A stretch of 64,000 nucleotides of DNA, taken from Rugosimonospora africana (GTDB taxonomy: Bacteria > Actinomycetota > Actinomycetes > Mycobacteriales > Micromonosporaceae). The stretch spans positions 62,001 to 126,000 of the forward strand of contig NZ_BONZ01000062.1 of NCBI RefSeq assembly GCF_016862975.1, read 5' to 3'. Shown in pieces: positions 41,361 to 50,067 of this stretch (position 1 is the stretch's first letter; every line of letters starts with the position of its first letter). The notes beneath the pieces were generated by a model that worked only from the letters and a program-made list of their open reading frames with translations, was not told the DNA's origin and made no database searches. A program made the translations under genes and the position numbers.

Positions 41361-41834
41361 CTAACTGTCGATCGTCACGGTGACCGGACCGAGGCGCAAC
41401 GTGCCGTCGTTCAGCGGGCTGCACCGGATGCCGCCCTTGCCGCGCAGCCACTGCCGTGCGCCGGGACCGATGGTGGCGTCCATCCAGGCGCACGGGTTCG
41501 CCGGCCGGTGCACGCGCAGGCTCACCGGTCCCTCGCCCGAATCGAGCGTCAGGACCGCGCCGATCAGGTCGTCGACCGGTATGCCGGACACCAGGATGTT
41601 GCGCCTGACCTGCACCAGGCTGGCGCCGGGTGGCAACGACTCCCGGGCGATCACGGTGACGCTCGCGTCCCGGTGCGCCTGCTTGCCGAAGTACCGGTCG
41701 CCGACGATGCCGAGTCCCTCTCGGATGCGGATCCGCTCCACCAGTTCACCGGGTGGTGCCGGGGCCGGACCGTCGGCGGGTCTGCCTACGTAGCGGTGCG
41801 CGGGCGAGGCCAGCAACTCCACGATGTCGGGCAC
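41361..41834 (-). CDS. MOSC-domain protein
   Basis: This 157-residue protein is of the molybdenum-cofactor sulfurase C-terminal fold, which carries sulfur or Moco-bound substrates. The domain covers most of the length: GIVGDRYFGKQAHRDASVTV, VRRNILVSGI and VHRPANPCAWMD with the conserved Cys (~120). GTG 41834 is the start. It lies between the drug exporter and the fusion regulator, transcribed opposite to the exporter. Confidence 0.9.
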   Translation of the reverse strand: MPDIVELLASPAHRYVGRPADGPAPAPPGELVERIRIREGLGIVGDRYFGKQAHRDASVTVIARESLPPGASLVQVRRNILVSGIPVDDLIGAVLTLDSGEGPVSLRVHRPANPCAWMDATIGPGARQWLRGKGGIRCSPLNDGTLRLGPVTVTIDS

Positions 41835-41858
41835 AGTGTCGAGTGTATGAACCAGCGG

Positions 41859-42818
41859 CTACCGCCCAGGTGTGAACGCGGCTGGGCGCAGGTGCGCTTC
41901 GATCCCGTCCAGGAGCCGGGTCAGCCCGAACTCGAACAGCTTCGCCAGGTCGAGGTCGAAGTCGTCCTGTAGGGCCATGTGCAGCAGCGGGGATTCGGCC
42001 GGGCTCACCTGTCGCAGCAGCGCCTCCTGGGAGTTCGTCCACTGGCGGTCGGTGATGCCGGTCTCGCGCCGCGCCTCCGCCTCGGGTTCGAGCGCCGTGG
42101 CCACGCCGCGGACGAAGGTGAACAGCATGAGGTGGACGTAGAGCCGATCCTCCATGCCCAGGCCGGTGTCTTCCAGCGCGTGCAGCACCCGGTCGGTGAC
42201 GGCCACGGCGTTAGGGGTCGGCTGTGGGCGGGTGATGGACATGGCGGGAGCCAGCCATGGGTGGCGGTTGAAGACGGCCCACACCGCCCGTCCGATCTGT
42301 TCCAGCCCGGCCCGCCAGCCCTCCGGTACCGGGGTCGGGAAGGCTTGCTCCCCGAGCGCGGCGTCGATCATGTGCACGATCAGGTCGTCCTTGCTCGCGA
42401 CGTGCCGGTAGAGCGACATCGTCGCGACGCTGAACTCGGACGCGATCCGTCTCATGGACACCTCGGCCATGCCCTCGGCATCGGCGATCTCGATGGCGGC
42501 GCGCACGATCCGCTGACGGCTCACGGGTCTGCCGGACTCGCGGGTGGTGGCACGTCGCCGCGGCGGGGCGGTGGTATCCGGCGATGCCGGCGCGGCGGGT
42601 ACGGCGGCCACGACGGTACCGGTGCCCGGCACGACCCGGGTCAGTCCCTCCTGCCGCAGGGTGGCGTGCACCTTGGTGGCGGTCGCGATCGCGACTCCCC
42701 ACTCTTGCCTGATCTGGCGGGCGGAGGGGATCCGGTCGCCCTGTCGTAGCTCGCCAACGGTGATCCGGGTGCGGATTTCCTCGACGATGCGCAGGTAAGC
42801 CGGGCCCGGACCGCTCAC
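41859..42818 (-). CDS. GntR-TetR fusion transcriptional regulator
   Basis: This 319-residue protein has two DNA-binding domains. Residues ~5-70 are a GntR winged helix (YLRIVEEIRTRITVGELRQG, GVAIATATKVHATLRQEG). After a Pro/Ala/Arg linker, residues ~97-150 are a TetR HTH (SMRRIASEFSVATMSLYRHV) and the rest a TetR_C ligand domain. GTG 42818 follows GGGGAGG. It diverges from the FAD monooxygenase at 43038, with two GTACTAGTAC palindromes and one longer palindrome between them. Repression of itself and the monooxygenase is likely. Confidence 0.92.
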   Translation of the reverse strand: MSGPGPAYLRIVEEIRTRITVGELRQGDRIPSARQIRQEWGVAIATATKVHATLRQEGLTRVVPGTGTVVAAVPAAPASPDTTAPPRRRATTRESGRPVSRQRIVRAAIEIADAEGMAEVSMRRIASEFSVATMSLYRHVASKDDLIVHMIDAALGEQAFPTPVPEGWRAGLEQIGRAVWAVFNRHPWLAPAMSITRPQPTPNAVAVTDRVLHALEDTGLGMEDRLYVHLMLFTFVRGVATALEPEAEARRETGITDRQWTNSQEALLRQVSPAESPLLHMALQDDFDLDLAKLFEFGLTRLLDGIEAHLRPAAFTPGR

Positions 42819-42846
42819 CGGACCTCCCCTCGCGCGGCGGCGCCAC

Positions 42847-42856
42847 GTACTAGTAC
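42847..42856. promoter_or_regulatory. GTACTAGTAC palindrome, site 1
   Basis: A perfect 10-bp palindrome 29 bp upstream of the fusion regulator's start. An identical copy lies at 42926-42935. The form suits a GntR-type winged helix. Confidence 0.65.
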
Positions 42857-42925
42857 GCCCCGGTTAGCCATCTCACACTCCTGCGCTCTGACCGCCGCCG
42901 TGCCCGCTGAGGTGTCCTAGCCACA

Positions 42926-42935
42926 GTACTAGTAC
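42926..42935. promoter_or_regulatory. GTACTAGTAC palindrome, site 2
   Basis: An identical second copy, 79 bp from site 1, in the middle of the divergent region. The paired sites could support looping or cooperative binding. Confidence 0.65.
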
Positions 42936-42988
42936 GAGCATCAAGAGGATCAGCAGCACAGCGGCGGTATTGCGGCGTTCAATACGGC

Positions 42989-43009
42989 GTAGAACATCAT
43001 GTGTTCTAC
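42989..43009. promoter_or_regulatory. TetR-like palindrome before monooxygenase gene
   Basis: GTAGAACA (42989-42996) and TGTTCTAC (43002-43009) form a perfect inverted repeat around TCATG, ending 29 bp before the monooxygenase ATG. It differs completely from the GTACTAGTAC sites and fits a TetR HTH. Confidence 0.7.
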
Positions 43010-43037
43010 ACCGTACATCCCGCCGAGAGGGAGCGCC

Positions 43038-44252
43038 ATGACCACCAAGACCGTCCTCATCTCCGGAGCGAGCATCGCCGGTCCCGTGCTGGCGTTCTGG
43101 CTGCGCCGCTACGGCTTCGCCCCGACCATCGTCGAGCTCGGCGACGGACTGCGCCCCGGTGGCCAGGCAGTCGACCTGCGAGGCGCCGGGCGCCAGGTGG
43201 CCGACCGGATGGGTGTCATGCCACGGATACGCGAACTGCGCGTCGACGAGCGCGGCGTGGCGAACGTCGACGCCAACGGACGGTGGGTCATGAGCATGCC
43301 GGCCGACATGTTCGACGGGGACGGCATGGTGGCCGAGATCGAAATCATGCGCGGCGACCTGACCCAGGTTCTCTATGACGCCACGAAGGACGACGTCGAG
43401 TACCTGTTCAACGACCGGATCACCGAACTCGCCGAGGAGCGCGACGGGGTGACCGTGCGGTTCGCCAGCGGCGCCGTCCGCGCGTTCGACCTCGTGGTCG
43501 GCGCGGACGGCGTGCACTCGGGCGTACGGCGGCTGGCCTTCGGACCCGAGGAGAACTACGTCCGCCCGCTGGGCGCGTACACCGCGTACTTCACCGTGCC
43601 CGATCCGGGCGACCTGGAGAACTGGCTCCTCATGTTCAACGCGCCGGGCGGCAGGGTGGCGGCCATCCGTCCGGAGCGGGGCGGCACGGCCAAGGCCCTG
43701 CTCAGCTTCACCTCGGAGCCGCTCGGTTACGACCGGAACGACGTGGACCAGCAGCGCCAGATCCTCGCCGACGCGTTCGCCGGGGTCGGCTGGCGGGTGC
43801 CGGCGATGCTCGACGCGATGTGGGGGGCGTCGGACTTCTACTTCGACACCATCTGCCAGGTACACCTGGAGAAGTGGTCGCGCGGGCGGGTGGCGTTGGT
43901 CGGCGACGCCGGATACTGCGGCTCCCCGTTGACCGGAATGGGCACGAGCATGGCTCTGGTCGGCGCGTACGTGCTGGCCGGCGAGCTCGCGGTCGCGCGG
44001 GGCGACCACGAGGCGGCGTTCGCCCGCTACCAGGAGGTCATGCGGGACTACGTCCGGCAGTGCCAGACGCTGCCGCCCGGCGGCGTGAGCAGCTACGCGC
44101 CGCAGACTCAGCTGATGATTTCGGTGCGCGACCTGTCGATGCGGGTGATGACGCGCCGGCCGCTTCGCCGCATCCTCGCCAAGCGGGTGTTCGAGCATGC
44201 CGACGCCATCACCCTGCCGGACTACGGCGGGGCCCGGGGAGACACGGCCTAA
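43038..44252 (+). CDS. FAD-dependent monooxygenase (aromatic hydroxylase/TetX-like)
   Basis: This 404-residue group A flavin monooxygenase has an N-terminal Rossmann motif ISGASIAGPVLAFWL (~7-21), DG motif VVGADGVHSGVRR (~155-167) and FAD-ribityl motif ALVGDAGYCGSPLTGMG (~285-301). These are the three fingerprints of the PHBH/TetX class that hydroxylates phenols, polyketides or tetracyclines with NAD(P)H and oxygen. ATG 43038 has GAGAGGGA upstream. Its regulator is almost certainly the divergent GntR-TetR fusion. Its stop overlaps the convergent prfH gene by a few bases. Confidence 0.92.
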   Translation: MTTKTVLISGASIAGPVLAFWLRRYGFAPTIVELGDGLRPGGQAVDLRGAGRQVADRMGVMPRIRELRVDERGVANVDANGRWVMSMPADMFDGDGMVAEIEIMRGDLTQVLYDATKDDVEYLFNDRITELAEERDGVTVRFASGAVRAFDLVVGADGVHSGVRRLAFGPEENYVRPLGAYTAYFTVPDPGDLENWLLMFNAPGGRVAAIRPERGGTAKALLSFTSEPLGYDRNDVDQQRQILADAFAGVGWRVPAMLDAMWGASDFYFDTICQVHLEKWSRGRVALVGDAGYCGSPLTGMGTSMALVGAYVLAGELAVARGDHEAAFARYQEVMRDYVRQCQTLPPGGVSSYAPQTQLMISVRDLSMRVMTRRPLRRILAKRVFEHADAITLPDYGGARGDTA

Positions 44253-44866
44253 CCGCCGCCCGAGGGGCGTTCGGTCCTGGTGGGGTTGCCACGGATCAGT
44301 TCGTCGTGGGTACGCCAGCGGGCCGTCGTGGCCACCCGCTCGGCCGCCTCGTCGCCACGTCCGACACGCTGCCGCAGCAACCGCATCGCGATGCGCCGGT
44401 TGAGGCTGAACTGCCGCTCGGTGTCGACCACGACGACGATTCCCGAGGGGCGGTGGGTCGCTCGCACCGCCGTACTGGCCTTGTTCCGGTGCTGGCCGCC
44501 GGGCCCACCGGTACGGCAGGCGACCACCTCGACGTCCGTCTCCAGGAACACGGTGTGCGGAGTGTCGACCTGGCACGGCCGGGCGATGACGTACCAGTTC
44601 TTCCGGCCGGTGGTCCGGTACGGGCTGGGAGCCTGCCAGCACAGCGTTCCGGTCCACGAGCCGGCGAAGGAATCGGCGCCGGACCCGGAAACCCGAACCA
44701 GCACCGACCGGTACGTGCCCGGTCGGTCGCCGGAGACCGTCTGGACCCGGCGGGTCCGCAGGTTCTGCCGGGTGGCGTCGGCCTCCATGCGATCCAGCAA
44801 CCGGGCCAGCGCCCAGGCACACTCCCGCGGGCCGCGCCCGGCGGACAGGAGCAGGTGCACGCTCAC
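44249..44866 (-). CDS. prfH: PrfH-type peptide chain release factor homologue
   Basis: This 205-residue ribosome-rescue release factor has the catalytic loop RTGGPGGQHRNKAST (GGQ ~128-130), which triggers peptidyl-tRNA hydrolysis. It lacks the stop-codon-reading domain of RF1/RF2, as expected for PrfH. GTG 44866 overlaps the rtcB stop by 4 bp, so both are made together. Known PrfH proteins partner RtcB2 to release stalled peptides and then reseal 16S rRNA cut in the decoding centre by colicin E3-like toxins. Confidence 0.92.
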   Translation of the reverse strand: MSVHLLLSAGRGPRECAWALARLLDRMEADATRQNLRTRRVQTVSGDRPGTYRSVLVRVSGSGADSFAGSWTGTLCWQAPSPYRTTGRKNWYVIARPCQVDTPHTVFLETDVEVVACRTGGPGGQHRNKASTAVRATHRPSGIVVVVDTERQFSLNRRIAMRLLRQRVGRGDEAAERVATTARWRTHDELIRGNPTRTERPSGGG

Positions 44867-45990
44867 CGCCGGCCCCGACCGCGGCGGTGGTCCCGGCGGT
44901 CGCCCGGCGGCGTGGACCCGAGGTCGGGCGTCTTGTAGGTGACCAGCGGGACCGTCGTGGCCACCGGTGTGGCCAGCTCGTGCTCGACGAGGTCGCCGAT
45001 CACCTGCTCGATGCGCTTGTACGCCGCCGGTGCCTCCTCGAACAGCAGCTGGCGGTCGCCGCACACGACCAGCGACCCGAGCGGCGTCCGGCGCAGCTCT
45101 TCGACTGTGTGCTTGGCCCGGCCCCGGCGCAGGGCGTCGGCACGCGACATCTTGCGGCCCGCGCCGTGCGCGACCGAGTAGTTCGCGCCCGGCCCGGCGT
45201 GGGCGGCCACGAGGTAGGAGCGGGTGCCGCGGGTACCGGCGATGAGCACGTCACGGCCGTCACCCGGCGCCGCGCCCTTGCGGTGCAGGTACCCGCCGTC
45301 GCGGACCTCGACCAGGTTGTGGCTCTGGTCGACGATCGGCTCGGTCGGTTCGGCGCCCAGGGCGTGAGCGACCCGTGCGGCGAGCAGCCGCCGGTTGACC
45401 GACCCCCAGCGGACGGCGTCGTCGTGCATCGCCAGGTAGGCGGCGGGATCGGGGGCCGGCCCAGCACCGTGAACCTCGGTGTGCGCGCGCAGGATCCGCT
45501 CACCCATCCCGCGCGATCCACTGTGGACGATGAGGACCAGGTCGCCGCCGGCCAGCCCGAGCCGGATCGCGTGGTCCGGCTCGAGGACGGTCTCGATCCG
45601 CGCCAGCTCCACGAAGTGGTTGCCCCGGCCGACGGTCCCGAGACCATCGAGGTACCCGGCGGGGATGCCGCCCTCGACCGCGTCCCACGCCGGGTCACCC
45701 GCGTCCCGGTCGGGGTCGAGCGCGCGGTCGAGGTCGGGGAACCGGGCGGCGAGCCGCTCGGGCACCGGGCGCTTGAGCGCGATGGGAAACACCGCGATGC
45801 CGCAGCCGATGTCGGAGCCGACCAGGAACGGGTACAGCACGGTCGACGCCATGGCGGCACCGATCGGGGCGCCCTTGCCGGGATGCAGGTCCGGCATGCC
45901 GGCAACGTGAACCATGCCATCGAGGGCGGCGACCTGCCGGCACTGATCGAGGGCGTCGGACTCGATCCAGCTCGCCGGGGACGCGTACAC
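44863..45990 (-). CDS. rtcB: RtcB-family RNA ligase (RtcB2 type)
   Basis: This ~375-residue GTP- and Mn-dependent RNA ligase joins 2',3'-cyclic phosphate to 5'-OH ends. All key motifs are present: LHPGKGAPIG (~39), GSDIGCGIAVF with metal-binding Cys, RGNHFVE and HSGSRGMG with His ligands, DQSHNLVEV, and AHGAGRKMSR with the His that is guanylylated. The short form and the coupled prfH gene fit the RtcB2 group. The start is uncertain: GTG 45990 gives the family-like N-terminus (YASPASWIESDAL) but has no clear ribosome site. The in-frame extension to 46221 is Pro/Ala-rich and unlikely to be translated. Confidence 0.92.
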   Translation of the reverse strand: MYASPASWIESDALDQCRQVAALDGMVHVAGMPDLHPGKGAPIGAAMASTVLYPFLVGSDIGCGIAVFPIALKRPVPERLAARFPDLDRALDPDRDAGDPAWDAVEGGIPAGYLDGLGTVGRGNHFVELARIETVLEPDHAIRLGLAGGDLVLIVHSGSRGMGERILRAHTEVHGAGPAPDPAAYLAMHDDAVRWGSVNRRLLAARVAHALGAEPTEPIVDQSHNLVEVRDGGYLHRKGAAPGDGRDVLIAGTRGTRSYLVAAHAGPGANYSVAHGAGRKMSRADALRRGRAKHTVEELRRTPLGSLVVCGDRQLLFEEAPAAYKRIEQVIGDLVEHELATPVATTVPLVTYKTPDLGSTPPGDRRDHRRGRGRR

Positions 45991-46298
45991 GGTGACAGTG
46001 GCCGAACTCGCGGCCGGAGTGGACTGCGGCGGGGTGTTCCGCCGGAGGTGCGGTGCGGACAAAGACGCTCTCTTCTTTCCACAGAGGACGGACGGCAACG
46101 CGGCGCGGGTTTGCGGCGCGGGTGCGGGAGAAAGGGCCCCAGCGAAGGGTTCCGGAGAAGGACCGGGAGCAAGCGGGGCGCTGGCCGTCAGAACGTCATG
46201 GACACGAGCGTGCCCGAGCACGCATCGCCGGGCAATCGATTTTCGGCGGGACCGAGCTGGCCGATTTCCGCCAGCGCGAGCCGGCGCCGGGCCCCAGC
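45991..46298. other. 308-bp divergent region between rtcB and MFS gene
   Basis: No gene is seen. It should hold promoters for both directions. A stem GCGTGC (46208-46213) / GCACGC (46218-46223) with a CCGA loop, and an AT-richer patch near 46060-46085, are the only marks noted. Confidence 0.5.
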
Positions 46299-47612
46299 AT
46301 GGTCCGGGTGACTGACGAGGACCGGACCCCGGCAGGGTCCCCGCTGACGACCGCCGCGTTCCGCCGGGTGTGGATCGGCGCGACCGTGTCCGCCGCCGGC
46401 GACGCCGCGAGCTGGGTAGCGCTGGTGGCGCTCGTGTTGGGTCGGGCGCACGGGAGCGTGGCCGTGCTCGCCGCGCTCTACACCGCGCCGGTGGCCGTCG
46501 GCGGGCTGGTCGCCGGCTGGGCCCTGGACCGGTACGACCGGCGGTGGCTGCTGGCGGGCGACAGCCTGCTGCGGGCGGCGGTGTTCGCGTCGGTACCGCT
46601 GGCCGTGGCGCTCGGCGGGTTGAGCGCCACGCAGCTGTACCTGGTCGCCGCGGTGTACGGGTTGCTGAAGATGATCAGTCTGGCCGGGTTCCCGGCACTC
46701 ATCCCCAGCCTGGTGCCGCCCGGGCAGCTGATGGCCGCCAACGCCCTGGAGTCGGCGAGCTTCGGGATCGCCGGCCTGGTCGGCGCGGTGGGCGCGGGCA
46801 TCGTGGTGGCCACCGCCGGACCCTGGTACGTGGTGGCCTTCGACGCGCTGAGCTACCTGGCGTTCGCGGTGTGCCTGCTCGGTACCCGCGGCCTGACCGG
46901 TACCCGACCAGAACGCCAGGCCACTGACGGCCGGTCGGCCGGTGGGCTCGGGCCGGTGCTGCGGTTGGTCGCCCGCGAGCCCGTGCTGCGCGACACCACC
47001 GTCATGTTCGCGCTGTTCAACATCGGCGAGGGCGCGCTGCTGGTGGTGCTGCCCAGGCGCGCGATCGAGTACGGACTGGGCTCCGGCGGGTACGGCTACC
47101 TGGTGGCCGCGATGACCGGCGGCGAGCTGCTGGCCGCGCTGACCCTGCTGCGCCCGAACTGGCGGCCGTCGCTGACCCGTTCCATCGTGGCCGCGTCGCT
47201 GATCGCCGCCGGGACGGTACTCGCGCTGCTGGTGCCGTCCCCGTGGGCGGCCATCGCCGGGCTCGTCGGGCTGGGCGGCTGCGCGGCGGCGATGACCACC
47301 TGGGCGCAGACGCTGCGTATGGCGGTTGCCCCGGCCGGCACCCACGGAAGGCTCTTCGGGTTGCTGCGCACCCTCATGCAGGCCACCCCGCCGCTCGGCG
47401 CGGGGCTGGCCGCGCTGACCCTGCGGCACGGGGCGGCCGTCACGGTACTCGCGGTCTGCGCGCTGATGGCGGTACCGGCGCTCGCCTTCGCCCGGGACCT
47501 GACCGCCGCCGGCACGCGCCCGGAGACAGAACCGGGAGACCAGCCTGGCTCGGCGCGTCTGATGCCGCGCGACGACCCAGACCAGTCGGTGACCAGCGCG
47601 AGCGGGGCATGA
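46299..47612 (+). CDS. MFS transporter (MFS_3/EntS-like)
   Basis: This 437-residue exporter has twelve predicted helices. The motif DRYDRRWLLAGDSLLRAAVF (loop 2-3) and the layout resemble EntS/MFS_3-type drug or siderophore exporters. ATG 46299 is the start; GTG 46308 is possible. The last ~20 residues (GSARLMPRDDPDQS) are coded by copy B of the dispersed repeat, so the natural C-terminus seems to have been extended by a repeat. Substrate unknown. Confidence 0.88.
   Translation: MVRVTDEDRTPAGSPLTTAAFRRVWIGATVSAAGDAASWVALVALVLGRAHGSVAVLAALYTAPVAVGGLVAGWALDRYDRRWLLAGDSLLRAAVFASVPLAVALGGLSATQLYLVAAVYGLLKMISLAGFPALIPSLVPPGQLMAANALESASFGIAGLVGAVGAGIVVATAGPWYVVAFDALSYLAFAVCLLGTRGLTGTRPERQATDGRSAGGLGPVLRLVAREPVLRDTTVMFALFNIGEGALLVVLPRRAIEYGLGSGGYGYLVAAMTGGELLAALTLLRPNWRPSLTRSIVAASLIAAGTVLALLVPSPWAAIAGLVGLGGCAAAMTTWAQTLRMAVAPAGTHGRLFGLLRTLMQATPPLGAGLAALTLRHGAAVTVLAVCALMAVPALAFARDLTAAGTRPETEPGDQPGSARLMPRDDPDQSVTSASGA
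47538..47594 (+). repeat. Dispersed ~50-bp repeat, copy B, inside the MFS gene end
   Basis: Contains GGCTCGGCGCGTCTG, then CGACGACCCAGACCAGTCGG, nearly the same as copy C2 (30180) in reverse. It codes for the C-terminus of the MFS protein. Confidence 0.8.
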
Positions 47613-47619
47613 TCGGGCC

Positions 47620-49059
47620 ATGGACCTCGACTTCGACCTGTGCTTCCAGGCCACCCGCAGCCGGGATCCGCGGTTCGACGGCTGGTTCATCGTCGGGGTC
47701 CGCAGCACCGGCATCTACTGCCGGCCGAGCTGCCCGTCACCGGTGTGCCCCAAGGCGGTGAATGTCACCTTCTACCGGACCGCGGCGGCCGCCCAGCTCG
47801 CCGGGCTGCGGGCCTGCAAGCGCTGCCGGCCGGACGCGGTGCCCGGCTCGCCCGACTGGAACAGCCGGGCAGACTTGGCGGGCCGGGCCATGCGGCTGAT
47901 CGCCGACGGGGTGGTCGACCGGGAGGGGGTACCGGGCCTGGCCCGCCGGCTCGCGGTCAGCAGCCGGCACCTGCACCGCGTGCTCGTCGAGCAGGTCGGC
48001 GCTCCGCCGCTCGCCCTGGCCCGTTCCCAGCGCGCGCACCAGGCCCGGCTGCTGGTCGAGACGACCGGGATGCCGTTCGGCGAGGTCGCCTTCGCGGCCG
48101 GGTTCGCGAGCATCCGGCAGTTCAACGACACCCTGCGCGAGATCTTCGCGAGCACCCCGTCTCAGTTGCGCGCGGCGCACCGGCGGGGTTCCCCGCAACC
48201 GGCCGGCGTGCTCACCCTGCGGCTGCCGGTACGGGCGCCCTACGACCCGCGCGGGGTGCTGCGCTGGCTGGCCGCCCGGGCGGTGCCGGGCCTCGAGGAG
48301 CACGCGGACGGCGAGTACCGCAGGGTGCTCCGGCTGCCCGGCGGGCCCGGTACGGCGACCCTGCGCCCGGCGTCCGACCACGTCCAGGCGACCTTCCGGC
48401 TGACCACCGTCGCGGACCTGGGTGCCGCGGTGGCCCGCTGCCGGCGCCTGCTCGACCTGGACGCCGACCCGCGGACGTACCTTCCCGTACTGGCCCGTGA
48501 CCCCGTGCTTGCCCCGCTGGCCGAGGCGCTACCGGGGCTGCGGCTGCCCGGTACCGTCGACGGAGCCGAGACGGCGCTGCGCACGGTGCTCGGGCCTCGG
48601 GCGGCGGCCGTGGTCGCCGCGCTCGGCGAGCCACTGCCCGCACCGGACGGCCGGCTGACCCACGCCTTCCCCGAGCCGGCCGCGGTCGCCACCGCCCCTC
48701 CGGCGACGCTGGGCCTGTCCCCGGCCCGCGGCCCCGCGCTGCGTGTCCTGGCCCGGCAGTTGGCCAGCGGCGAGCTGGTCGTGGACGAGGGCGCCGACCG
48801 GGCCGCCGCGCGCCGGGCCATGCTCGCCGTGCCCGGGCTCGGTCCCGCTCTGGTGGAGGAGCTCAGCCTGTACGCACTCGGCGACCCGGACGCGTTCCCG
48901 GCCGGCGACCCGGGGATACGCGCCGCGGCCCGGCGGCACGGGCTGCCCGGCGACGCCGCGGGCCTGGCCGAACACGCCCGGCGGTGGCGGCCCTGGCGCG
49001 GCTACGCGGCCCACCTCCTGTGGGCGGCGGGACAGCCCGCCGCCACCGGCAGGTCCTGA
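47620..49059 (+). CDS. Ada-AlkA fusion: alkylation-damage regulator and DNA glycosylase
   Basis: This 479-residue fusion combines: (i) Ada zinc domain, residues ~8-75, with Cys in TGIYCRPSC and ACKRC, including the methyl-phosphotriester acceptor; (ii) AraC HTH, ~85-185; (iii) AlkA N-domain ~195-290; (iv) AlkA HhH domain with VPGLGP hairpin (~405) and the catalytic Asp in ALGDPDAFPAGDPG, followed by RRWRPWRGYAAHLLWA. It senses methylated DNA and removes 3-methyladenine-like bases. The hairpin lacks the usual WTA after GP (reads GPALVEEL), a minor oddity. It starts 7 bp after the MFS gene, perhaps co-transcribed. Confidence 0.94.
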   Translation: MDLDFDLCFQATRSRDPRFDGWFIVGVRSTGIYCRPSCPSPVCPKAVNVTFYRTAAAAQLAGLRACKRCRPDAVPGSPDWNSRADLAGRAMRLIADGVVDREGVPGLARRLAVSSRHLHRVLVEQVGAPPLALARSQRAHQARLLVETTGMPFGEVAFAAGFASIRQFNDTLREIFASTPSQLRAAHRRGSPQPAGVLTLRLPVRAPYDPRGVLRWLAARAVPGLEEHADGEYRRVLRLPGGPGTATLRPASDHVQATFRLTTVADLGAAVARCRRLLDLDADPRTYLPVLARDPVLAPLAEALPGLRLPGTVDGAETALRTVLGPRAAAVVAALGEPLPAPDGRLTHAFPEPAAVATAPPATLGLSPARGPALRVLARQLASGELVVDEGADRAAARRAMLAVPGLGPALVEELSLYALGDPDAFPAGDPGIRAAARRHGLPGDAAGLAEHARRWRPWRGYAAHLLWAAGQPAATGRS

Positions 49060-49073
49060 GACAAGATAGGCGC

Positions 49074-50012
49074 GTGGAGTTCGAGTCTTACCGGAGCGAG
49101 TTGCTGGGGTACTGCTATCGCATGCTGGGCTCGTTCCATGAGGCCGAGGACCTGGTGCAGGAGACCATGCTGCGCGCATGGCAGGCTCGCGACCGGTACG
49201 ACGGCACCCGCGCGTCGGTCCGGACCTGGCTGTACCGGATCGCCACCAACGCCTGCCTGACGGCGCTGGAGCGGCGCGCGCGGCGGCCGTTGCCGACCGG
49301 GTTGGGCGCACCGAGCGACGACCCCGGGGCGCCGCTCACACCGGCGTTGGACATCCCCTGGCTGGAGCCGTTTCCCGACGCACGGGTCGACCTGGAAGTG
49401 CGGGCCGACCTGCGGCTGGCGCTGGTGGCCGCGATGCAGACCCTGCCGGCGCGGCAGCGGGCAGTGCTCCTGCTGCGCGAGGTGCTGGACTTCAGCGCCG
49501 CGGAGGCCGCCGAGCAACTGGGCACCACCGTCGCGGCGGTCAACAGCGCGCTGCAACGAGCCCGTGCCGCTCTGGCGGGAGTGGGCGACATCGGCGGGGT
49601 CACCGAACCGGACGATCCGCAGGTGCGCGCGGTCATTCAGCGGTACCAGCGGGCGTTCGAAGCGGCCGACGTCCCCGCGCTGGTACGGCTGCTCACCGAC
49701 GACGCCGTTCTGGAGATGCCGCCGGTGCCGCTCTGGTACCGGGGCAGCCGCGACTACGGCCTGTTCTTGCGGCGCGTCTTCGAGATGCGGGGGACCGACT
49801 GGCGCGTGAGCTGCCTGACCGCCAATGGCCAGCCCGCGCTGGCCGCGTACGCCCGGCAACCCGGCGGCGGGCACCGGCTCCACTCGCTGCAGGTCTTCAC
49901 CGTCAGCGGCGGTCGGGTCGCGCACAATGTCGTGTTCGCCGACCCGCGTGTGTTCGAGCCGTTCGATCTGCCCACGGAAATTTCTCTGGACGTGTCCGCC
50001 CAACCGCGATGA
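49074..50012 (+). CDS. ECF sigma factor, SigG-like, with SnoaL/NTF2 C-terminal domain
   Basis: This 312-residue extracytoplasmic-function sigma factor has region 2 (EDLVQETMLRAWQARDRYDG, ~20-60), region 4 (LPARQRAVLLLREVLDFSAA, TTVAAVNSALQRARAAL, ~120-180) and a C-terminal SnoaL-like barrel (~195-300, DVPALVRLLTDDAVLEMPPV) that replaces an anti-sigma partner, as in SigG/SigJ-type factors. GTG 49074 is the start. The next gene, a RibD-like reductase, is a plausible target. In mycobacteria SigG is linked to DNA damage, which fits the adjacent Ada-AlkA gene. Confidence 0.92.
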   Translation: MEFESYRSELLGYCYRMLGSFHEAEDLVQETMLRAWQARDRYDGTRASVRTWLYRIATNACLTALERRARRPLPTGLGAPSDDPGAPLTPALDIPWLEPFPDARVDLEVRADLRLALVAAMQTLPARQRAVLLLREVLDFSAAEAAEQLGTTVAAVNSALQRARAALAGVGDIGGVTEPDDPQVRAVIQRYQRAFEAADVPALVRLLTDDAVLEMPPVPLWYRGSRDYGLFLRRVFEMRGTDWRVSCLTANGQPALAAYARQPGGGHRLHSLQVFTVSGGRVAHNVVFADPRVFEPFDLPTEISLDVSAQPR

Positions 50013-50067
50013 GTTCCGCCGGTCTCGCCGGTAGGTATCGGCGAGAACCGACCGAAGGGAATTCATC

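Noticed and set aside
42873-44822. A 649-codon open frame on the - strand
   Set aside because: Antisense to the FAD monooxygenase, which has all three flavin motifs.
45991-46221. In-frame N-terminal extension of RtcB to an ATG at 46221
   Set aside because: The extra ~77 residues are Pro/Ala/Ser-rich and unlike any RtcB N-terminus; family proteins begin near the ASPASWIES region.
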